The translations under genes were made by a program, and so were the position numbers. From Janthinobacterium sp. (GTDB taxonomy: Bacteria; Pseudomonadota; Gammaproteobacteria; Burkholderiales; Burkholderiaceae_D), in the NCBI GenBank assembly GCA_003482555.1, contig DMYQ01000175.1, positions 2,462 to 10,807 of the forward strand: 8,346 nucleotides of DNA. The letters are read 5' to 3'. The notes beneath the pieces were generated by a model, which saw only the letters and a list, made by a program, of their open reading frames with translations, was not told the origin of the DNA and did no database searches. This document shows positions 1 through 4,839 of the stretch, in pieces. How positions within the stretch are numbered: the first letter of the stretch is position 1; each line of letters begins with the position of its first letter.

Positions 1-30
1 GCAAAGCGTGGAGGAGGGCGGCGCGGCCTA

Positions 31-88
31 GTCGGACTCAAATGAAATCGGCTGCAAATCCGCTTGGCGTCGATTCTTCAAGTCCGAC
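31..88. repeat. Inverted repeat with a second internal stem
   Basis: The outer arms are GTCGGACT (31-38) and AGTCCGAC (81-88), a perfect 8-bp inverted repeat. Inside it, AATCG at 46-50 pairs with CGATT at 71-75. One more Watson-Crick pair (52/69) and one G-T pair (51/70) can extend this inner stem. RNA from either strand could fold into a two-part hairpin with a small internal loop. No T-run follows on either strand, so it does not look like a classic intrinsic terminator. Its role is unknown, and it could be chance in a GC-rich region. Confidence 0.35.
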
Positions 89-129
89 GGCTTGCTAGCC
101 AAGGACGTGCTTGCTGTTCCTGGCGTCGA

Positions 130-157
130 CGGCGCCGGCAAGTTTGTGCCGGCGCCG
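130..157 (-). terminator. GC-rich hairpin after the chemoreceptor gene, possible terminator
   Basis: CGGCGCCGGCA (130-140) and TGCCGGCGCCG (147-157) form a perfect 11-bp stem with a 6-nt loop. It begins 42 nt beyond the TAG stop of the chemotaxis gene, the usual place for a transcription terminator. There is no U-tract after it on either strand, so this would be a non-canonical terminator or an RNA 3'-end stabiliser. The near-symmetry would let it act in both directions if a convergent gene ends at the left edge. The stem is seen directly; the function is inferred. Confidence 0.35.
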
Positions 158-199
158 CCGTCCGCGCGCTTCAAGCCAGTCACGCGATATGGCGCGACG

Positions 200-2131
200 C
201 TATTCCAGCGTAAAAATGCTCATCGCTTGCACCAGCAACTGCGCTTGTTCGTTCAGGCTTGCGGCGGCCGCCGCCGCCTGTTCGACCAGCGCCGAATTTT
301 GTTGCGTCATATGATCCATCTGTGTGATGGCCTGGTTCACTTGCTCGATGCCGGTGCTTTGTTCGCGCGAGGCCATGGCGATGTCGGCCATGATCGTGCT
401 GACGCCGCTGACGCTCTGGACGATCTCCCCTATCGTTTTGCCGGCCTGATCCACCAGGCTATTGCCAAGATCCACCTTTCGCACGCTATCACTGATCAAC
501 TCCTTGATTTCCTTGGCCGCGCCGGCGCTACGCTGCGCCAGGTTGCGCACTTCCGAGGCGACCACGGCAAACCCGCGTCCCTGCTCGCCCGCCCGGGCCG
601 CCTCCACCGCCGCGTTCAAGGCCAGGATATTGGTCTGGAAGGCGATGCTGTCTATCACCCCGATGATATCGACGATCTTGCGCGAACTGGCATTGATGTC
701 CGCCATGGTTTGCACCACTTGCGATACGACCAGCCCCCCTTTGGTGGCGGCTTCCGATGTGCTGGCCACTTGCGCGTTCGCCAGCTTCGCATGGTCGGCG
801 TTTTGTTGCACGGTCGACGTGATTTGCTCCATGGAAGAGGCGGTCTCTTCCAGACTGGACGCTTGCGACTCGGTGCGGGAAGACAAGTCGGCGTTGCCGG
901 CGGCGATGTCGTTTGACGCGGCGCCGATATGCGCGATGCTGACGCGCACATCGCCGACGATCTTGCGCAAGCCATCGTTCATTTCTTGCAGGGCCAATAG
1001 CAATTGCGCGGTTTCATTACTGCCCGACGTCCCGATGTCGGAAGTGAGATCCCCCTGCGCGACCCGGCGGGCGATGGCGACCGCCCGCGACAGGGGGCGG
1101 CTGACCGAGCCGGCGATCACGTATTGCAGCGAACCGGCCAGTCCGATGAGGATCAGCATGGCGCAAATCATCAGCCACCTGGTCTGACGCAAGTCCTGTA
1201 TCTTCCCGTCCAGCATGGTTTCCAGCTGCCGGGCCGCCAGGCTATTGACCGCGAATTGCGCGTCGATGGCCTGGGTCGTGGCTTTTACATAGTCCGGGCC
1301 GGGATAGTCCAGGCTCTCCGAGAGCGTGATTTTCTCGGTCGCGAGTTGCATCGTCGCACTGGCCTGGCCCACCATATCTTGCATGGAGGTAGTGAATTTG
1401 GCGGCGATCTCGGCATTGGCGGACGCCGCTTTGTTGAACGATCCGACGGTCTGGTTCAAACGATCGCGCACCCTGCCGATGATGCCCGACAATATCAATT
1501 TGTCCGCTGGCGTGGCCGCCTTTTTCGCCAGCAAACCGGCGCCCTTGGCGCGCATCTTGCCAAGTTCCTCGGTCAAATAAGGCAACTGGTAATACATCGA
1601 CTGGATCAATTGGTAAGTGTCCAGATCCGGGTCGAGACTCAAGCCGTAGTGATCGGCCACCAGGTCGAGGACGGCAAGGAGCTTGGGCACCAGGGCCGTG
1701 TGCGCCTCATAACTCTGGGGCACGCTGATACTGTTGCCGCTGACTTGCTCACGCAAGCGCTCCCAGTCCTGGCGCGCCGGAGTCCACGCCACCTCGATCG
1801 ATGTATCATGCAAATCTTGAACGATCGCGCTCATCGTCGTATAAGTCTGATCCGCCTCGCGCTGCTTGGCGGTGCGCTCATCCTTGGCCCCCTGGACGCC
1901 GCCCAGCACCAGGGCCGACAAGCCGCGATGCTGTTGGGTCAGCTGAATGACCTTGAGCATGGTGGCCACCGGTGCCAGGCCTTCCTTTTCCAGCAAGGCC
2001 GCGTCAAGCGTCTTGTCCGCTTCCCGCATGTAAAGATAGGTCGGGATGCTGGTCAGTATCAGCGCAAGAACACTGATGATGATGAATTTATGCCAAAGTA
2101 ACAGCCGGTCAAGTAGGGATGAGTTTGGCAT
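200..2131 (-). CDS. Methyl-accepting chemotaxis protein
   Basis: This is a complete 643-aa inner-membrane chemoreceptor that would signal through CheW and CheA to the flagellar motor. TM1 spans about residues 16-35 and is followed by a large, mostly helical periplasmic domain of about 280 residues. TM2 is at about 319-341, a HAMP domain at about 341-393, and a long coiled-coil signalling domain runs to the end. The highly conserved hairpin tip lies at about 489-529 and includes the motifs FQTNILALNAAVEAARAGE and GRGFAVVASEVR. The sensor segment around residues 63-76 (TQQHRGLSALVLGG) recalls the Q-x-x-RG-x-S motif of NIT-type (nitrate/nitrite) sensors. That resemblance is weak, and the ligand is unknown. 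There is no C-terminal NWETF-like CheR/CheB tether. The ATG at 2131 is supported by a strong ribosome binding site. The gene is separated from the sugar-phosphate operon by 271 nt and is probably transcribed on its own. Confidence 0.95.
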   Translation of the reverse strand: MPNSSLLDRLLLWHKFIIISVLALILTSIPTYLYMREADKTLDAALLEKEGLAPVATMLKVIQLTQQHRGLSALVLGGVQGAKDERTAKQREADQTYTTMSAIVQDLHDTSIEVAWTPARQDWERLREQVSGNSISVPQSYEAHTALVPKLLAVLDLVADHYGLSLDPDLDTYQLIQSMYYQLPYLTEELGKMRAKGAGLLAKKAATPADKLILSGIIGRVRDRLNQTVGSFNKAASANAEIAAKFTTSMQDMVGQASATMQLATEKITLSESLDYPGPDYVKATTQAIDAQFAVNSLAARQLETMLDGKIQDLRQTRWLMICAMLILIGLAGSLQYVIAGSVSRPLSRAVAIARRVAQGDLTSDIGTSGSNETAQLLLALQEMNDGLRKIVGDVRVSIAHIGAASNDIAAGNADLSSRTESQASSLEETASSMEQITSTVQQNADHAKLANAQVASTSEAATKGGLVVSQVVQTMADINASSRKIVDIIGVIDSIAFQTNILALNAAVEAARAGEQGRGFAVVASEVRNLAQRSAGAAKEIKELISDSVRKVDLGNSLVDQAGKTIGEIVQSVSGVSTIMADIAMASREQSTGIEQVNQAITQMDHMTQQNSALVEQAAAAAASLNEQAQLLVQAMSIFTLE

Positions 2132-2136
2132 GTTGA

Positions 2137-2143
2137 CTCCTTT
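2137..2143 (-). promoter_or_regulatory. Ribosome binding site of the chemoreceptor gene
   Basis: AAAGGAG on the minus strand lies 5 nt upstream of the ATG at 2131. It is a near-perfect Shine-Dalgarno sequence and fixes the start codon of the chemotaxis gene. Confidence 0.8.
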
Positions 2144-2158
2144 GGGACATTTTGGAGA

Positions 2159-2188
2159 ATAATACTTGCTTCAGAATAAGCCTTTCCA
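2159..2188 (-). promoter_or_regulatory. Candidate sigma-70-type promoter of the chemoreceptor gene
   Basis: On the minus strand, TGGAAA (2188-2183, 4 of 6 matches to TTGACA) and TATTAT (2164-2159, 5 of 6 matches to TATAAT) are separated by 18 nt. Transcription would start near 2152 and give a leader of about 20 nt that includes the Shine-Dalgarno sequence. The surrounding 100 nt are clearly richer in A and T than the flanking genes. I looked for a flagellar sigma-28 promoter (TAAA, spacer, GCCGATAA) in this orientation and found no good match. The call rests on a hexamer match only. Confidence 0.3.
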
Positions 2189-2402
2189 CTATAAACCGGT
2201 CTTTGGAAACTAGATAGTTTTGATTGCCGATTGTGGTTTTGCGCGCATTCGCGGCGGGTGTACAGCAGGTCGTCATGTAAGACGCGCCGGCCCAGGCTCG
2301 GCCAGTACCGCGCAGCGCCAGTCGGTGATGGATTGATTGAAGAGACCGTCGATGGCCCGGCCAACAAGCCAGGCGCGGAAAACGGCGGGAAAATTTTGAT
2401 GC

Positions 2403-3071
2403 TCAGCCCAGTTGCGCGCGCATGGCGGCGATGACGGCCGCATAATCGGGCGCGCCAAAGATGGCCGAACCGGCCACGAAGGTGTCGGCGCCGGCCAGGG
2501 CCAGCGCGCGGATGTTGTCGACCTTGACGCCGCCGTCCACTTCCAGGCGCACTTCGCGGCCGCCGTCCCTGCGCTGCGCGTCCAGGCGCAGGCGCAGGGC
2601 GCGGATTTTGTGGAACGCTTCCGGTATCAGCGTCTGGCCGCCGAAGCCCGGGTTGACCGCCATGATGGTCACCATGTCCAGCTTGTAGAGCACATGCTCA
2701 AGACAGTCCAGCGGCGTGGCCGGGTTGAGCACCAGGCCGGCCTTGCAGCCGTGCTGGCGGATCAGGTCGATGCTGCGGTCGACATGCTCGGACGCCTCCG
2801 GATGAAAACTGATCGCGTCGGCGCCGGCCCTGGCGAAATCGGGCACGATGCGGTCGACCGGTTTGAGCATCAGGTGCACCTCGATCGCCGCACCGGTGTG
2901 GGGCCGCAGCGCCGCGCACACCACCGGCCCCATGCTGAGGTTGGGCACGTAGTGATTATCCATCACGTCGAAATGGATGCAATCGGCGCCGGCCGCCAGC
3001 ACCGCCGCCACTTCCTCGCCCAGGCGGGCGAAGTCGGCCGACAGCAGGCTGGCGGCGATCCGGAATGCCAT
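2403..3071 (-). CDS. rpe: Ribulose-phosphate 3-epimerase
   Basis: This cytoplasmic enzyme interconverts D-ribulose 5-phosphate and D-xylulose 5-phosphate in the pentose phosphate pathway. The product is 222 aa, close to the 225 aa of E. coli Rpe, and forms a single TIM barrel. Visible motifs are SLLSADFARLGEEV near the N-terminus (residues 8-21), HFDVMDNHYVPN (33-44, with metal/catalytic H33 and D35), EVHLM (H66), NPGFGGQ (140-146), and EVDGGV with catalytic D179. The phosphate-binding loop is AGS at 200-202. The usual Pro in A-P-S-I-L-S is Ala here, a mild change. I chose the ATG at 3071 because an AAGGGGGA site precedes it and the protein then begins like its family. A TTG at 3086, overlapping the pgm stop as TTGA, would add five residues (227 aa) but is less likely. 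It is the last gene of the pgi-tkt-pgm-rpe row. Confidence 0.95.
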   Translation of the reverse strand: MAFRIAASLLSADFARLGEEVAAVLAAGADCIHFDVMDNHYVPNLSMGPVVCAALRPHTGAAIEVHLMLKPVDRIVPDFARAGADAISFHPEASEHVDRSIDLIRQHGCKAGLVLNPATPLDCLEHVLYKLDMVTIMAVNPGFGGQTLIPEAFHKIRALRLRLDAQRRDGGREVRLEVDGGVKVDNIRALALAGADTFVAGSAIFGAPDYAAVIAAMRAQLG

Positions 3072-3075
3072 GCCG

Positions 3076-3083
3076 TCCCCCTT
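3076..3083 (-). promoter_or_regulatory. Ribosome binding site of rpe
   Basis: AAGGGGGA on the minus strand lies 4 nt upstream of the ATG at 3071 and begins at the last base of the pgm stop codon. It favours that ATG over the in-frame TTG at 3086, for which the site would be inside the coding region. Confidence 0.55.
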
Positions 3084-4828
3084 CAAGCGCCGCCCCTATC
3101 GCCAACTTGGCCAGCTTGGCCGGCTTCCTCCGCGCCGAAGGCCTGTCCCACCAATTGCCTCGCTTGCGCCAGGATGGTTTGCAGGTGTTCTTCGCCGCGA
3201 AAACTCTCGGCGTAGATCTTGTACGTGTCTTCGGTGCCGGACGGGCGCGCCGCGAACCAGGCGTTTGCCGAAATCACCTTCAAGCCGCCGATGGCGGCCT
3301 CGTTGCCGGGCGCCCGGGTCAGGATGGCGCTGATCGGGTCGCCGCCCAGGTCGGTCGATTTCAGTTGCGCCGGGGTCAGCTTGAGCAGGGTCGCCTTTTG
3401 CTTCGGGGTGGCGGGGGCGTCGATGCGGCCGGCGGCCGGTTCGCCGAATTCGGCCGTCAAGGCCCGATACAACTCGCCCGGGTCGCGTCCCGTGCGGGCC
3501 GTGATTTCCGCCGACAGCAGGGCCGGCGCCAGGCCGTCCTTGTCGCTGGTCCAGACCGTGCCGTCGCGGCGCAGGAAGGAGGCGCCCGCGCTTTCTTCGC
3601 CGCCGAAGCCCAGCGAGCCGTCCAGCAAGCCGGCCGCGAACCACTTGAAGCCGACCGGCACCTCGAACAGGCGGCGCTTGAGGCGGGCGGCGACCCGGTC
3701 GATGAGCTGGCTGCTCACCACCGTCTTGCCGACGCCCGCGGCGGCCGGCCAGTCGGGCCGGTGCTGGAACAGGTAGTCGATCGCCACGGCCAGGTAGTGA
3801 TTCGGCGGCAGCAGGCCGGCGCTGCGCGTGACGATGCCGTGCCGGTCGTGGTCGGTATCGCAGGCGAAGGCGATGTCGTAACGGTCCTTCATCGCCAGCA
3901 GGCTTTGCATGGCGTACGGCGAGGACGGGTCCATGCGGATCTTGCCGTCCCAGTCCAGGGTCATGAAGCGGAAAGTGGCGTCGACCTCGGTGTTGACGAC
4001 GCTCAAGTCCAGCTTGTAGCGTTCGGCGATGGCGGGCCAGTAGCGCACCCCGGCGCCGCCCAGCGGGTCGACACCCATCCGTATGCCGGCGCCGCGGATC
4101 GCAGCCATGTCGATCACATTGCCCAGGTCGGCTACGTAGGCGCCCATGAAATCGTGCTGGTGGGTGGTGGTGGCGCTCAAGGCGCGCTCGTAAGGCATAC
4201 GCCGCACACCCTTCAAGCCCGCTTGCAGCAGCTCGTTGGCCTGGCGCTCGATCCAGCCGGTGACCTCGGTCTCGGCCGGTCCGCCGTGCGGCGGGTTGTA
4301 CTTGAAGCCGCCGCTCTCGGGCGGATTGTGCGAGGGCGTGATGACGATGCCGTCCGCCAGGCCGGCGGCGCGGCCGCGGTTGTACACCAAAATGGCGTGC
4401 GAGACGGCCGGCGTCGGCGTGTATTCGCCGTAGGGCGCGGCCATCACCTGCACGCCGTTCGCCGCCAGCACTTCCAGCGCGCTGATGAAGGCCGGCTCGG
4501 ACAGGGCGTGGGTGTCGATGCCGATGAACAGGGGGCCGTCTATGCCTTGCCGTTTGCGGTACAGGCAAATGGCCTGGCTGATGGCCAGCACGTGGGCTTC
4601 GTTGAAGCTTTTCTCGAAAGACGAGCCGCGGTGGCCGGAAGTGCCGAAGGCCACCGCCTGCGCCGGGTTGAGCGGATTGGGCGCTTCGCTGTAATAGGCG
4701 GCGACCAGGCGGGCCACGTTGACGAGCATGTCCGGCGGCGCCGGCCGGCCCGCCAGGGGGCTGATGTTGCTGTTGCCGGGGCTGGGCTTGATGCCGGGAT
4801 TGAAGCTGCTGGCGCTGTCTTGTTTCAT
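3083..4828 (-). CDS. pgm: Phosphoglucomutase (alpha-D-glucose-phosphate-specific)
   Basis: This cytoplasmic enzyme interconverts glucose 1-phosphate and glucose 6-phosphate. It links glycogen, glucan and sugar-nucleotide metabolism to the central hexose-phosphate pool. The 581-aa product aligns by eye along its whole length with E. coli Pgm (546 aa). FGTSGHRGSS is at 61-70. The active-site phosphoserine loop TPSHNP is at 164-169 (S166). The Mg-binding D-x-D-x-D-R motif is DTDHDR at 324-329, the sugar-binding GGEESAG at 409-415, and the phosphate-binding RPSGTED at 528-534. About 20 extra residues precede the usual N-terminus, and about 15 low-complexity residues (rich in Gly, Ala and Gln) follow the usual C-terminus. 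The ATG at 4828 overlaps the tkt stop as ATGA and has an AGGAG site 6 nt upstream. A shorter product from the internal Met34 (ATG at 4729) would begin after the position of the normal family start. It is the third gene of the operon and probably translationally coupled to tkt. Confidence 0.95.
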   Translation of the reverse strand: MKQDSASSFNPGIKPSPGNSNISPLAGRPAPPDMLVNVARLVAAYYSEAPNPLNPAQAVAFGTSGHRGSSFEKSFNEAHVLAISQAICLYRKRQGIDGPLFIGIDTHALSEPAFISALEVLAANGVQVMAAPYGEYTPTPAVSHAILVYNRGRAAGLADGIVITPSHNPPESGGFKYNPPHGGPAETEVTGWIERQANELLQAGLKGVRRMPYERALSATTTHQHDFMGAYVADLGNVIDMAAIRGAGIRMGVDPLGGAGVRYWPAIAERYKLDLSVVNTEVDATFRFMTLDWDGKIRMDPSSPYAMQSLLAMKDRYDIAFACDTDHDRHGIVTRSAGLLPPNHYLAVAIDYLFQHRPDWPAAAGVGKTVVSSQLIDRVAARLKRRLFEVPVGFKWFAAGLLDGSLGFGGEESAGASFLRRDGTVWTSDKDGLAPALLSAEITARTGRDPGELYRALTAEFGEPAAGRIDAPATPKQKATLLKLTPAQLKSTDLGGDPISAILTRAPGNEAAIGGLKVISANAWFAARPSGTEDTYKIYAESFRGEEHLQTILAQARQLVGQAFGAEEAGQAGQVGDRGGA

Positions 4829-4839
4829 GTTCCGCTCCT
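4825..4839 (-). promoter_or_regulatory. tkt/pgm ATGA overlap with ribosome binding site
   Basis: On the minus strand AGGAG (4839-4835) is followed after 6 nt by ATGA, in which the pgm ATG (4828-4826) overlaps the tkt TGA (4827-4825). A ribosome ending on tkt can restart on pgm, so the two proteins are probably made in linked amounts. This layout also fixes the pgm start codon. Confidence 0.75.

Larger units (their letters stand above)
1..199. other. Left-edge stretch without a supportable gene
   Basis: This stretch lies downstream of the chemoreceptor gene. On the plus strand all three frames are open from the edge and stop at 29-31, 43-45 and 96-98. The C-terminal tail of a convergent gene could therefore end here, but nothing in the few residues is recognisable. 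The minus strand has no ATG in this stretch, so I see no start of a further gene leaving the window. What it does hold is structure: a perfect hairpin at 130-157, a larger inverted repeat at 31-88, and a 9-bp direct repeat (tggcgtcga) at 65-73 and 121-129. Confidence 0.5.
2132..2402. other. Intergenic region between rpe and the chemoreceptor gene
   Basis: This 271-nt gap separates the end of the sugar-phosphate operon from the chemotaxis gene. The half near the chemoreceptor (about 2141-2240) is AT-rich and likely holds its promoter. The half near rpe (about 2270-2390) is GC-rich like the coding regions. I find no convincing intrinsic terminator after the rpe stop, only short 4-bp stems and an AAAATTTT palindrome at 2391-2398. 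Short open frames cross the region but lack a ribosome binding site or recognisable protein sequence. Read-through from the operon into the chemoreceptor gene cannot be ruled out. Confidence 0.6.

Noticed and set aside
31..98. tRNA-Cys-like segment (ctgcaaa flanked by cgg and ccg, followed by tcgattc)
   Set aside because: The anticodon-like stem pairs over only three bases with an 8-nt loop, there is no matching acceptor or T stem, and the segment is better described as an inverted repeat.
1004..2101. 365-codon plus-strand frame opposite the chemoreceptor gene
   Set aside because: It is antisense to a complete chemoreceptor with TM, HAMP and signalling domains and has no recognisable protein sequence or good ribosome binding site.
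2111..2150. A 13-codon upstream frame (ATG at 2150) overlapping the chemoreceptor start
   Set aside because: It would begin at or next to the predicted transcript start with no Shine-Dalgarno sequence, and nothing supports its translation.
2059..2367. 102-codon minus-strand frame across the intergenic gap into the chemoreceptor start
   Set aside because: It overlaps the chemoreceptor start out of frame, lacks a convincing ribosome binding site, and resembles no known protein.
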